Source: Actinokineospora sp. NBRC 105648
Lineage (GTDB): Bacteria > Actinomycetota > Actinomycetes > Mycobacteriales > Pseudonocardiaceae
DNA: 64,000 nt
Assembly (NCBI RefSeq): GCF_030269645.1
Contig: NZ_BSTR01000038.1
Location: 1 to 64,000, forward strand
Direction: 5' to 3'
Part shown: positions 56,258 through 64,000 of the stretch, in pieces
Layout: each line of letters starts with the position of its first letter
Position numbering within the stretch: the stretch's first letter is position 1
Program-made: the position numbers and the translations under genes
The notes under the pieces: generated by a model
The model's input: the letters and a program-made list of their open reading frames with translations, nothing else
What the model was told of the DNA's origin: nothing
The model's database searches: none

Positions 56258-58513
56258 GTGCGAAGAGAGTCCGTGCGTGCGCGTTCAGGCGGTGCGGCGA
56301 AACTGGCCGAGCAGGTGCCCGAGGGCGGTTTCCTGGGCAGTGTCCGTGCGCCCGCAACCGTTGTGGCCGCACTCTTCCTCATTCTCGCCGCGCTGACCGT
56401 GATCCTGTTGGAACCGCACGGCGAAAGCCGCCTGCCTGCGGCGTTCCGCGATTCGCAGCAGCAGTTCGCGGTCTCGGCCGCCCGCTCGATCGGTGTCTCG
56501 GCGACCAGGGGTCTGGGTGATCTCCGGGTGCTGGCAGCCAATTCCAGCGCGGCCAAACCCGACGAACTGCTCGATCTGGTCATGGACAACCGGAAGTGGC
56601 GCGGCGCGGCGGTCGTCGACCGCTCGACCCGCGCCCTGCTGGCCACCCGGGGTGAGCAGGTGCCCGCCCAGGCGCTGCCCACCGACCTCACCCGCGACGT
56701 GCTGACCAGGATCAGCGAGCCGAACTCCGAGCTCGGCCTGCTGGTCGGCACCCCGCTGCCCGACGGCCGGGTGCTGGTCGCCACCGCCACCCTGCGGCTA
56801 CCCGACCCTGGCCCGGACGGTGGTCTGGACCAGTCGTTGTTCCTCACCACCGCCGCGGGCGAGGTCATCGCCACCGCGCACGCCTCGCCCGACGCGGCCG
56901 CCATGGCGCCCCGGGTCACCCCGCTGGTGGTCGAGGCCGCCCGCGCCGCCCCGGGCGGGGCCGGGCTGCTGCTGGCCCCGGTCGCCGACGACGCCCAGCA
57001 GGTGGTCGCCTACGCCCCCGCCGCCTCGGCCACCGACGGCCCGCAGCTCGACCTCGGCGTGGTCGCGGTCGCCAGCGGCCGGGTCGACGGCCCGACCGCG
57101 GGCCGGTCCGGCTGGCTGCCCGCCGCGGTGCTGGCAGTGCTGGCCGCCCTCGGGCTGCTGGCCACTCGCTGGGCCCTCACCAGCCCGGTCCACGCCCTGC
57201 GCGACGACGCCCTGCGGGTCGCGGGCGGCGAGGTCGAGCACCGCGTCCGCACGCCGCGCACCGCGGAGACCGCCCGCGTCGCGGCGGGCATCGAACACTG
57301 CCGCGCCAAGGTCGCCGGGACCGCCGCCCGGCGGATGCGGCGGGCCCGGGTGTCTGCGCTGGTCGTGGTCCTGCTGACCTGTGTGAGCACCGTGCTGTGG
57401 GCGGTGCTGGTCGTGCTGGCGAGCCGTGGCGACGACACCGTGGTGCCCGAGACGGTCGTGTCGAGCCTGCGCAACCAGACCGGCCGCGCGGCCGACACAC
57501 TGCGCCGCAGCATGAACGACGGCCTGGCCGACCTGGAGACCGTGGCCAGGGCGAGCGGCGCGAACGACAAGGCACTGGCCACCGCGCTCGACCGCATGTC
57601 CCAGGACCAGGTCCGCTACCGCAGCCTCTACGTCGTCGAGCGCGACGGCGAGCCGTCGATGCAGGTCGGCCGCAGCCCGCTGCGGCTGCGCGAGCGGCCG
57701 CCGACCTCGTCCGGGATCCGCCAGCAGAACAGCGCGGGCCGGGTGCCGGTGCTCTTCGCGCACGTCCCGCTGCCCGACGGCAAGCGCACCCTGATCGGCG
57801 AGTTCGACCTCGACCACATCGGCAGGGTGCTCGACCAGGCCCCCGGCCACGTCCGGCTGCTCGACGACGACCTGCGCACCATCGGCGCCAACGAGGGCTA
57901 CCTCGCCTTCGAGCAGGCCACCGAGGACGGCGTGCGCGCGGGCGTCGACACCGCCCGCCGCGGCGACCCCACGGCCGCGGTGACCGGCGCGCCCGGCGGC
58001 CAGTCGCTGGTCGCCTCGGCCGCGGTGACCGGCGGCGAGATCGGTCGGCTGCGCTGGACGGTCGTCTCGCGCAGCCCGGTCGAGGAGATCGCGCTGGCGC
58101 AGAACGAGCACCGCCAGCGCACCCTGCTGGTGGCCCTGCTCGCCCTGCTGATCACCGGCTTCGGCGCGGGCTGGCACTACTTCGGCGTGGTCCGCCCGCT
58201 GCGCAGGCTGGCGGTCAGCGCGGACGCGGTGGTCGAGGGCGACCTCGACTCGGTGATCTACCCGCAGCGCCACGACGCGGTCGGCACCCTGGCGTTCTGC
58301 CTGGAGATCTGCCGGCAGGCCGCCACCCAGGGCGCGGGCAGGCTCGGCGAGGTGCGCAGGCCGCGCGGCTCGGCGATGGACGAGACCCAGTACATCCGGC
58401 CGATCGTCGACCGCGCCCCGGAACCCGCGCCGCGCAAGCCGGGTCCCGGTCGCGCGCGGTCCAAGGGCGCGGGCAAGGACCGGCCCAAGTCCAGGATCGA
58501 GCAGCGCACGTGA
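56258..58513 (+). CDS. Double sensor-type membrane protein with two HAMP-like regions, no output domain
   Basis: 751 residues. GTG 56258 is chosen over GTG 56231 because GGGGAG lies 4 nt before it. The protein is a duplication. TM1 (about 31-50), an extracellular dCache-like domain, TM2 (285-305) and a HAMP-like segment (SPVHALRDDALRVAGGEVEHR) come first. TM3 (363-390), a second extracellular domain, TM4 (621-645) and a second HAMP-like segment (RPLRRLAVSADAVVEGDLDS) follow. After that is only a basic, Pro-rich tail. There is no kinase, cyclase or methyl-accepting region. It overlaps pgsB (GTGA), so it may sense and physically regulate the PGA synthase. Confidence 0.78.
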   Translation: MRRESVRARSGGAAKLAEQVPEGGFLGSVRAPATVVAALFLILAALTVILLEPHGESRLPAAFRDSQQQFAVSAARSIGVSATRGLGDLRVLAANSSAAKPDELLDLVMDNRKWRGAAVVDRSTRALLATRGEQVPAQALPTDLTRDVLTRISEPNSELGLLVGTPLPDGRVLVATATLRLPDPGPDGGLDQSLFLTTAAGEVIATAHASPDAAAMAPRVTPLVVEAARAAPGGAGLLLAPVADDAQQVVAYAPAASATDGPQLDLGVVAVASGRVDGPTAGRSGWLPAAVLAVLAALGLLATRWALTSPVHALRDDALRVAGGEVEHRVRTPRTAETARVAAGIEHCRAKVAGTAARRMRRARVSALVVVLLTCVSTVLWAVLVVLASRGDDTVVPETVVSSLRNQTGRAADTLRRSMNDGLADLETVARASGANDKALATALDRMSQDQVRYRSLYVVERDGEPSMQVGRSPLRLRERPPTSSGIRQQNSAGRVPVLFAHVPLPDGKRTLIGEFDLDHIGRVLDQAPGHVRLLDDDLRTIGANEGYLAFEQATEDGVRAGVDTARRGDPTAAVTGAPGGQSLVASAAVTGGEIGRLRWTVVSRSPVEEIALAQNEHRQRTLLVALLALLITGFGAGWHYFGVVRPLRRLAVSADAVVEGDLDSVIYPQRHDAVGTLAFCLEICRQAATQGAGRLGEVRRPRGSAMDETQYIRPIVDRAPEPAPRKPGPGRARSKGAGKDRPKSRIEQRT

Positions 58514-59826
58514 CCTACCTCTACTGCGTGCTCATGGTCGGCGCTTTGACCATGCTCGGTGCCGGGATCATGGAGCAGCGCACCCACCTGCGCTACCTGT
58601 ACCGGATCGAGCACCGCGTGCTGGTCAACGGCATCCGCGGCAAGAGCTCGATCACCCGGCTGTGCGCGGGCGCGCTGCGCGGCGGCGGCCTGGTCACCGC
58701 GGCCAAGACCACCGGCACCGCCGCCCGGTTCATCCACCCCGACGGCAGCGAGGAACCGGTCTACCGCAAGTTCGGGATCGCCAACATCGTCGAGCAGATC
58801 GGCATCGTGCGGCGCTCGGCGGCCTACCGCCCGGACGCGCTGGTGATCGAGTGCATGGCGGTGATGCCGGACCTGCAGGAGATCAACCAGTCCAAGCTGA
58901 TCAAGTCGACCATCGGCGTGCTGTGCAACGTGCGCGAGGACCACCTCGCCGAGATGGGCCCGACCCTCGACGACGTGGCCAGGTCGCTGTGCCGGTCGAT
59001 GCCGGTCGGCGGGATCTGCGTGACCGCCGAGCGCGACCGGTTGCACATCCTGCAGCAGGAGGCGGACAAGCGGAACTGCGAGCTCATCGCGGTCGACCCG
59101 GAGACGATCACCGACGAGGAGATGGCCCGGTTCGGCTGGGTCACCTTCAAGGAGAACGTGGCCATCGCGCTCGCCGTGGCCGAGCTGCTCGGGGTCAACC
59201 GGGCACTGGCGATGGCGGGCATGTGGGCCGCCCCGCCCGACCCCGGGGTGCTGACCGTGCGCACCTACGCCGCGCCCGGTGACCGGGTCGTCAAGCTGGC
59301 CAACGTCTTCGCCGCCAACGACCCCGAGTCCACCCTGATGAACATCGAGCGCCTGCTCGACCAGGGCGCGATCGCCCGCCCGCTGCAGGTCGTGATCAAC
59401 TGCAGGCCGGACCGGGTGGAGCGCAACCAGCAGATGGGCGCGCTGGTCGAGCGGATCGAGCCGGACCGGGTGTTCCTGATCGGCGAGCCGACCCGCAGCG
59501 CCCAGGCCGCGATCCCCGAGTCCTACCAGGACCGGGTCACCGACCTGGGCGGCACGCTGCCCGGCGACCAGCTGGTGGCCGCGATGCTCGCCGAGGTCAC
59601 CGGCACCGCCGTGCTGGTCGCCATCGGCAACATCCACGGCCAGGGCGAGGTCCTGCTGCACGAGCTGGAGAGCCTGCCCGAGCTGCCCGCCGACCAAGAG
59701 CCACCCCCCGAACCCCAGGAGCCCCGCGTGCTGCCCCCGCGCACCGCCAGTCGCCGCCAGGTCGTCCGCGGCCAGTTGTTCGCCGCCCAGCAGGACGCCC
59801 TCCCGGAGCCGAGGCGGTCGTCGTGA
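58510..59826 (+). CDS. pgsB: Poly-gamma-glutamate synthase ligase subunit PgsB
   Basis: 438 residues; GTG 58510 overlaps the previous stop. A single N-terminal helix precedes the Mur-ligase-like ATPase with P-loop NGIRGKSSITRL. Further motifs are AAKTTGTAARFIHPDG, VIECMAVMPDLQE, CNVREDHLAEMG and INCRPDRVERNQQ. PgsB/CapB activates glutamate chains with ATP and forms the gamma-amide bonds on the membrane with PgsC. The length is a little above Bacillus PgsB (about 390), owing to a Pro-rich C-terminal tail. It overlaps pgsC by GTGA. Confidence 0.93.
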   Translation: MTYLYCVLMVGALTMLGAGIMEQRTHLRYLYRIEHRVLVNGIRGKSSITRLCAGALRGGGLVTAAKTTGTAARFIHPDGSEEPVYRKFGIANIVEQIGIVRRSAAYRPDALVIECMAVMPDLQEINQSKLIKSTIGVLCNVREDHLAEMGPTLDDVARSLCRSMPVGGICVTAERDRLHILQQEADKRNCELIAVDPETITDEEMARFGWVTFKENVAIALAVAELLGVNRALAMAGMWAAPPDPGVLTVRTYAAPGDRVVKLANVFAANDPESTLMNIERLLDQGAIARPLQVVINCRPDRVERNQQMGALVERIEPDRVFLIGEPTRSAQAAIPESYQDRVTDLGGTLPGDQLVAAMLAEVTGTAVLVAIGNIHGQGEVLLHELESLPELPADQEPPPEPQEPRVLPPRTASRRQVVRGQLFAAQQDALPEPRRSS

Positions 59827-60305
59827 CCACCGGCACGCTCGCGCCCGAGATCGCCACCCTCGGGCTGGCCATCGGCCTGATCTTCTCGCTGGTCTGCTAC
59901 CTGACCACCAACCTCTCGCCCGGCGGCATGATCACCCCCGGCTGGCTCGCCCTGACGCTGGTGGAGGACTACCGCCGCGCCGGCATCGCCGTGCTGATGA
60001 GCGTGGTCACCTTCGGCGCGGTCAAGATCCTGCAACGCGTGGTCATCCTCTATGGCAAGCGCCTCTTCGCGGCGGTAGTCCTTACCGGTGTCGTCTTGCA
60101 GTGCACGCTGTTCCTGATCCTGCAGAAGGACTACCCGCTGCTCTTCGCGCACCAGACCCTCGGCTTCGTGGTGCCCGGCCTGATCGCCTACCAGCTGGTC
60201 CGCCAGCGGCCCGCGGCGACGATGCTGGCCACCGGCGCGGTCGTCGCCGCCTCCTTCGGCGTCCTGGCCAGCGGCGTTTTGGCGGGGCTGGTGCCCGCCG
60301 TGTAG
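59823..60305 (+). CDS. pgsC: Poly-gamma-glutamate biosynthesis protein PgsC
   Basis: 160 residues; GTG 59823 overlaps pgsB. Four to five transmembrane helices with the family hallmarks LTTNLSPGGMITPGWLAL, KILQRVVILYGKRLFAA and FAHQTLGFVVPGLIAY. PgsC/CapC forms the membrane core of PGA synthase with PgsB. The length equals that of Bacillus PgsC (about 150). Confidence 0.93.
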   Translation: MTTGTLAPEIATLGLAIGLIFSLVCYLTTNLSPGGMITPGWLALTLVEDYRRAGIAVLMSVVTFGAVKILQRVVILYGKRLFAAVVLTGVVLQCTLFLILQKDYPLLFAHQTLGFVVPGLIAYQLVRQRPAATMLATGAVVAASFGVLASGVLAGLVPAV

Positions 60306-60337
60306 GAAGGTGGGCGACGCGGAACTGGGGGCAGTCG

Positions 60338-61366
60338 ATGGGAATGGGCACGAGAACGATCGCCGTGACGGTGGCCGCGATCCTGGTGGCGGCGGCGCTG
60401 GTGGGCGGGGGGATCTGGTACTTCACCCGCGCCGAGGGCCGGGACACCACCGAGACCGCGGACACCGCGCGCGCCGAGGACCCGGACCAGACCGCGACGA
60501 TCAGCTACCAGCGGCTCACCGGCCCCGACCGCACCATGGCCCGCGACGGACGGGGCGCGGTCCTGGCGGTCTTCACCGACGGCGCCCGCACCGTGCTGGT
60601 CAACGGTCCCAACCGGACCTTCCGCGAACCCAAGGCGACCACCGCGGCCATCAACACCCAGGCCTGGATCCGACTGGCCCCCGAGCCCTGGCACCAGGGC
60701 GACGAACGCGCGATCTGGTTCGCCCCCTGGTTCGACCAGGCCAGAGCCGACCGCACCCCGGACGTCCTGGCCATCGCCACCGACTACCTGATCGACGCCC
60801 CGGCCGAAGAAGACGCGAAAGGTGTCCGCTTCCGCGGCGACGCCTCCTTCGGCCCGGTCAAGTCCAGCGGCGTGGGACGCAAGGAGCAGTCGGACTTCTA
60901 CGACTACCTGGGCGTCCCCTGGACCTTCCCGGGCGCCCCCACCACCCAACCCGCCCCAGACCGCTACGGCGCCGTCGACTGCTCAGGCTTCATCCGACTC
61001 GTCTACGGCTACCGCATGGGCATCCCGCTGCTCGGCACCAACGAACCAGGCCCCGGCCTCCCCCGACGCGCCTACGCGATAGCCGAGTCCGGCCCGGGCG
61101 TGGAACTGGTGCCCAACAAGCGAAAGCGGGCCACCGCCTACGGCACACTGCAGCCCGGTGACCTGGTGTTCTTCGAGATCGAGGACGGCCCAGACCAACT
61201 CGACCACGCGGGCATCTACCTGGGCCTAGACGACGCAGGCCACCACCGCTTCATCTCCAGCCGCGAACGCATCGACGGCCCGACCTTCGGCGACGTAGGC
61301 GGAACCTCACTACTGGACGACGGCGGACACTACTCAACCGCTTGGCGCGCAGCCCGCAGACTCTGA
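60338..61366 (+). CDS. Membrane-anchored NlpC/P60 hydrolase of the PGA operon
   Basis: 342 residues; ATG 60338 with GGGGG 6 nt before it (ATG 60344 also possible). One N-terminal helix (TIAVTVAAILVAAALVGGGIWYF) is followed by an SH3-like or family-specific region. The NlpC/P60 domain (about 200-342) has Cys215 in AVDCSGFIRLVYGYRMGIPL and His290 in LDHAGIYLG after PGDLVFFE. NlpC/P60 enzymes cut gamma-D-glutamyl bonds. In Bacillus the PgdS enzyme of this family depolymerises PGA and is encoded downstream of pgsBCA, so a PGA-trimming or release role is likely; peptidoglycan hydrolysis is the alternative. Confidence 0.88.
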   Translation: MGMGTRTIAVTVAAILVAAALVGGGIWYFTRAEGRDTTETADTARAEDPDQTATISYQRLTGPDRTMARDGRGAVLAVFTDGARTVLVNGPNRTFREPKATTAAINTQAWIRLAPEPWHQGDERAIWFAPWFDQARADRTPDVLAIATDYLIDAPAEEDAKGVRFRGDASFGPVKSSGVGRKEQSDFYDYLGVPWTFPGAPTTQPAPDRYGAVDCSGFIRLVYGYRMGIPLLGTNEPGPGLPRRAYAIAESGPGVELVPNKRKRATAYGTLQPGDLVFFEIEDGPDQLDHAGIYLGLDDAGHHRFISSRERIDGPTFGDVGGTSLLDDGGHYSTAWRAARRL

Positions 61367-61452
61367 CCACACGGATACTGGCTGTCCCAACTGTCGTCAC
61401 CGCCGACCAAATCGCTTCAAATCCCTCAATCTACAATCTCTAAACTCTCACC

Positions 61453-61720
61453 GCAGACGGTGTGCGGGTTGTTCGGCGTTGGCAGCGCGACGGCACGTGG
61501 AAACGGATCCGCGTCGAGCGGCCGACTCTATCGGGCTGATCGCGTTGGAGGTGAACGTGGATCCCATGATCAGCCGGGCCTCTCGGCACGCCGCCACTGC
61601 CCGCGCCCACCTGCGCAGGTGTGAGATCGCGGCCACCAGCGCGCCGACCAGACCCAGCACCAAGAACGAGGGCCGCGTCCCGACCGGGCAGTCGCCACCT
61701 GGCACGTCCTGCGCCGTGAT
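61453..61720 (+). pseudogene. Frameshifted IS5-type transposase fragment
   Basis: In one frame the sequence reads VVRRWQRDGTWKRIRVER; after a frame change it reads ADSIGLIALEVNVDP and ISRASRHAATAR. Together these match the internal part of actinobacterial IS5-family transposases (W-DGTW-RI, then D-VSVDST-RAHQHAA), including the first catalytic Asp. Two frames, no start and no end mean a decayed remnant. An 85-residue frame on the opposite strand is a shadow. Confidence 0.65.
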
Positions 61721-61914
61721 CGTTCCGCAGGTCGAGCCCTCATCGGCGATGCTCCTTTAGTGAATCGTTAGTGCTAGCCGCATCTTCTGTTATTGGCAAG
61801 TCTGATGGCGAGACTGCTTCACGGATGAGCCGGCGAGCTGTTCCTGAGCGCCTTTGAGCGGTGCCGTCAGGTAACGTGGACAAGGTGAGCAAGAGGCGGC
61901 GTGGAACTCCTTTG

Positions 61915-61947
61915 AGGGGCTGTGCAGCTGCTACCTGCCCCTTTTTT
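61915..61947 (+). terminator. Intrinsic terminator-like hairpin with T6 run
   Basis: AGGGGC (61915-61920) pairs with GCCCCT (61937-61942), followed by TTTTTT. This is a classic Rho-independent form, rare in this GC-rich window. It lies 65 bp before the gene at 62012, so it could be a leader attenuator, the end of a small RNA, or the end of the upstream remnant. Confidence 0.5.
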
Positions 61948-62011
61948 GCGTATGGGTTCTTCCGGCGCCTTGCGTTTGACCAAGCCCTTGTCGGGTGCCA
62001 TGATGAGAACT

Positions 62012-62386
62012 ATGGGCGAAAATAACTGGAACACAACGATAGATCGTTGGCTGGACACCGTGCAGCCCAGCGGAAAAAGGGAATTGCTACGGGCGACCGA
62101 TCGACTGACGGCAATTCTTGTCGCATCGACCGGACCCGAGCAGGAAGATCTTCCTGACGAAGTTTTCGCTGCATGGCAACAAGTGCTTGTTCGGCAACGC
62201 CTGACAGTCCTGCAGTCGGAGATCGCTTTTATCGAGGCTGCACGCCATCGAGGTCGGTCCTGGCGCGATATCGCGCAGGCTCTCAACCTGCCGCCGTCTC
62301 ATTCCGCCGAAGAACAGCTTGATATCCTCAAAGCGGAAGCGGCCCGCACGCATCCCGCTAACGAACCGCGGCCGTTTCTGTCTTGA
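62012..62386 (+). CDS. Small HTH-like protein, unknown function, atypical base composition
   Basis: 124 residues from ATG 62012 (ATG 62000 and 62003 in frame are alternatives; all have weak Shine-Dalgarno sequences). The second half reads SEIAFIEAARHRGRSWRDIAQALNLP, a plausible helix-turn-helix, followed by an acidic end. The gene is visibly less GC-rich at third positions than its neighbours (many A/T-ending codons such as AAA, GAA, GTT), which suggests recent transfer. It is flanked by a decayed transposase and palindromic element copy 5. The function is unknown; DNA binding is inferred from the motif only. Confidence 0.6.
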   Translation: MGENNWNTTIDRWLDTVQPSGKRELLRATDRLTAILVASTGPEQEDLPDEVFAAWQQVLVRQRLTVLQSEIAFIEAARHRGRSWRDIAQALNLPPSHSAEEQLDILKAEAARTHPANEPRPFLS

Positions 62387-62462
62387 AAGAATCTTGTCCT
62401 CATGGTTGCTGGTGCGGCAGCGGATAGGTCGACCCCGCTGGAACGTAAGTCCCGTTACGGTT

Positions 62463-62603
62463 GCTCGATCTAGTGGACTCGCTTCGTGTGGGGGAGGAGT
62501 ACCGCTAAACTTGCCGTGTGGTGGGGAATGCCCTTCACCCGCCCTTTTTTCACCACCGCGGTGCTCTAGGGGCCCCACGCGAAGTGAGTTCACTAGATCG
62601 AGC
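62463..62603 (-). repeat. 140-bp palindromic element, copy 5 (inverted)
   Basis: 141 bp in minus orientation, closest to copy 2. It shares both flanks with copy 2 (CCGTCTTTTCCTCGGGC as the reverse of GCCCGAGGAAAAGACGG, and AAGTCCCGTTACGG). The outer arms start GCTCGATCTAGTG; the internal AGTACCGC / GCGGTGCT arms are kept. It lies between convergent gene ends. Confidence 0.9.
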
Positions 62604-62780
62604 CCCCGTCTTTTCCTCGGGCAACCCCTGCGCACGAGCCACCCGTGGCGCCACAACGCGCACCCGGCTCAAGCGCCACGCCACCAAGTCGCCCCTGTCA
62701 CACGGGCAGGAGCGCCAACCGCCCACCGCCCACACGTCCGCCGTTGCCGCAATGTCCTTAGTAGACCATCAAGCGGTCGG

Positions 62781-63197
62781 TCATCGTCCACCCCAGCCGT
62801 AGCTGTGGGTGATCTTCAGTCGGATGACGAGTCGTCGGTCGGTCACCATCGCTGTGCGGAACTCCGCCCAGTCCGGGTGTTCGCCGATGACCGTCCGGTA
62901 GACCTCCACCAGTTCGTCCACAGTGGCATCACCCGGTTCCGCTGCCACCGGGCTCAGTGTCACGTCTCCCTCCGCCACCGTGTACGCGCCCAGGTCCGGC
63001 GTGCTCACGTGCAGGCTCGCGCGCGGGTCGCGGCGGAGGTTCCTGGTCTTTGCGCGTTCGTCGGTGACCGAGACGCGGATCAGGTCTTGTTCGGGGTCGT
63101 AGGCGTAGGCGACGTTGGACAGCTGTGGCCGTCCGTCGCGCTTGATCGTGGTCAGCACGCCGCGGTTGTGGTCAGCGAGCAGCTTGTTCGTCGCCAT
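62781..63197 (-). CDS. PPOX-class F420-dependent oxidoreductase
   Basis: 138 residues from ATG 63197. The split-barrel flavin/F420-binding fold shows as NRGVLTTIKRDGRPQLSNVAYAYD, VTDERAKTRNLRRDPRASLHV and YTVAEGDVTLSP, then a C-terminal RLVIRLKITHSYGWGG. This is the usual layout of short actinobacterial PPOX enzymes that use F420 (or FMN) to reduce small molecules. It stands alone and is divergent from the GNAT gene. Confidence 0.9.
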   Translation of the reverse strand: MATNKLLADHNRGVLTTIKRDGRPQLSNVAYAYDPEQDLIRVSVTDERAKTRNLRRDPRASLHVSTPDLGAYTVAEGDVTLSPVAAEPGDATVDELVEVYRTVIGEHPDWAEFRTAMVTDRRLVIRLKITHSYGWGGR

Positions 63198-63297
63198 GGT
63201 CTCGAAGGTAGGAGCGGCTCGGCGCGGGTGTCAATCACGTCCACACCCTGGTGCTACCGTCGGGTACACCGGAGTCGATCGCAGTGGAGGAAAGCCG

Positions 63298-63600
63298 ATG
63301 TCCGTCGAGGTTGCCGACTCCGTTGACCGGCACCGGTTCGAGGCGACCGTCGACGGTCGGCTCGCCGGGTTCGCCGAGTACGCCCGTTCTGCCGCGCTGG
63401 TGGTCTACACCCACACCGAGGTGGACCCGGCCTTCGAGGGCAAGGGGGTCGGTGGTGCGCTGGCCCGGGCCGCGTTGGACGACGCCCGCGCTCGCGACCT
63501 GCCGGTGCTGGCGACCTGTCCGTTCATCGCCGAGTGGATGCGCCGTCACCCGGAGTACCTCGACCTGGCCTACCAGAACCGCAGTCGGGTGACCGACTGA
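63298..63600 (+). CDS. GNAT-family N-acetyltransferase (short, YjdJ-like)
   Basis: 100 residues; ATG 63298 with GGAGG 8 nt before it. Short single-domain GNAT with the acetyl-CoA-binding segment EVDPAFEGKGVGGALARAALDDARA followed by LPVLATCPFIAEWMRRHPEY. The 90-100 residue length and PFI-WM-HPEY ending match the Acetyltransf_CG (YjdJ-like) subgroup, whose substrates are unknown. Confidence 0.92.
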   Translation: MSVEVADSVDRHRFEATVDGRLAGFAEYARSAALVVYTHTEVDPAFEGKGVGGALARAALDDARARDLPVLATCPFIAEWMRRHPEYLDLAYQNRSRVTD

Positions 63601-63604
63601 GCGG

Positions 63605-64000
63605 TCAGCGCCTCCTGCCCTCGGCCAGTGCGCGCACCAGGTAGTCCGCCAGCGGCAGTGTGCGCCCGCCGTCGAGTTCGACCTCTATCGGTGCCGGGTA
63701 GGGCTCCCAGCCCGAGATCGCCGCCCGCACCACGGTGCCGTCGGGGCGCATGGCGGGGGCGTCGCCCTTGGCGATCGGGACGAACAGGGGGCGGACCACG
63801 ATCTGCGCCATGCTGATCACCACGCCACGGCCCAGGCTCCAGCCGCGGGTGGTGCTGGGTTCGGCGACCACCCGGTGGCGCACCTTGGCGCCCTCGGTGG
63901 TGTCCCGCTGGTCGCCCCGGGACAGCTTCTCCACCCGCTCGACCGGGAGCGGGGCGGGCAGCAGTCCCTCGGCGAAGGCGGCGGCCGGGAACTCGCGGAC
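63605..64000 (-). CDS. Hypothetical protein, 5' part beyond the window
   Basis: The reading frame stays open to the window end, so only the C-terminal 131 or so residues are seen. Recognisable stretches are VRHRVVAEPSTTRGWSLGRG, VVRPLFVPIAKGDAPAM and ISGWEPYPAPIEVELDGGRTLPLADYLVRAL. No family was recognised. The C-terminus converges on the GNAT gene with only 4 bp between the stops. Confidence 0.6.
   Translation of the reverse strand, partial: VREFPAAAFAEGLLPAPLPVERVEKLSRGDQRDTTEGAKVRHRVVAEPSTTRGWSLGRGVVISMAQIVVRPLFVPIAKGDAPAMRPDGTVVRAAISGWEPYPAPIEVELDGGRTLPLADYLVRALAEGRRR

Noticed and set aside
61448-61705. 85-codon minus-strand ORF
   Set aside because: It overlaps the frameshifted transposase remnant on the plus strand and has no ribosome-binding site or family similarity.

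Overview
The window is uniformly high-GC DNA with GTG/TTG starts and many overlapping gene ends (GTGA, ATGA). It carries SARP/BTAD regulators, type I polyketide synthases (PKSs), DUF6191 and DUF6328 proteins, and an F420-type PPOX enzyme. This points to a filamentous actinomycete; Pseudonocardiales (an Actinokineospora/Saccharothrix-like genome) is my inference, not a search result.

Layout. 1-4635: the end of an IS5-type transposase, a TlpA-like lipoprotein, a Sua5/YciO protein, a proline-rich membrane protein, a secreted Calx-beta protein and a DUF6191 protein. 4692-20892: a lipid-type gene cluster. It has a LysR regulator, an aldo/keto-reductase fold protein that lacks all four catalytic residues, an SDR, and a two-protein PUFA-synthase-like iterative PKS (NPD-NPD-KS-AT-ACP-KR and KS-AT-DH-PPT-like). 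A free ACP, an alpha/beta hydrolase and a glycosyltransferase follow. 21337-40640: a divergent second cluster. The left arm has a PKS whose AT has been cut out, a DrrAB-like exporter and a SARP regulator with a damaged P-loop. The right arm is a sulfation operon: an exported arylsulfate sulfotransferase, an APS kinase-CysQ fusion, a PAPS sulfotransferase, a PKS module (KS-AT-dead KR-ACP) and a subtilisin. 41656-47762: a large SARP/NB-ARC/TPR regulator, a secreted VWA protein and a lipoprotein. 48595-50571: a solute-binding-like protein and a membrane partner. 50778-52646: a DUF6328 protein and a caspase-TM-LytR_C fusion. 52706-61366: a poly-gamma-glutamate (PGA) locus (CapA-like, PgsB, PgsC, NlpC/P60, and a dual HAMP-type membrane protein) around a divergent promoter. 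61367-64000: a frameshifted transposase fragment, a lower-GC small HTH-like gene, a PPOX enzyme, a GNAT and a partial gene.

How the genes may work together. In the sulfation operon, APS kinase makes PAPS and CysQ removes the PAP by-product. The cytosolic sulfotransferase can then load sulfate onto a small acceptor, and the exported ASST-type enzyme can move it from that aryl sulfate to a final acceptor. This resembles the PAPS-sulfotransferase plus ASST relay of caprazamycin (Cpz8/Cpz4, with the type III PKS Cpz6), but with modular PKS proteins as the probable source of the carrier or acceptor. PKS1 lacks an AT and PKS2 has one, so AT sharing is likely.

Non-coding structure is a strong theme. 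Five copies of an approximately 140-bp palindromic element lie mostly between convergent genes, and their arms carry compensatory changes. A 27-bp tandem array lies beside copy 1 and runs into the 3' end of the SARP gene. Paired heptamers at 11-bp spacing (SARP-type operators) precede the Calx-beta gene, the VWA gene and the large lipid PKS gene.
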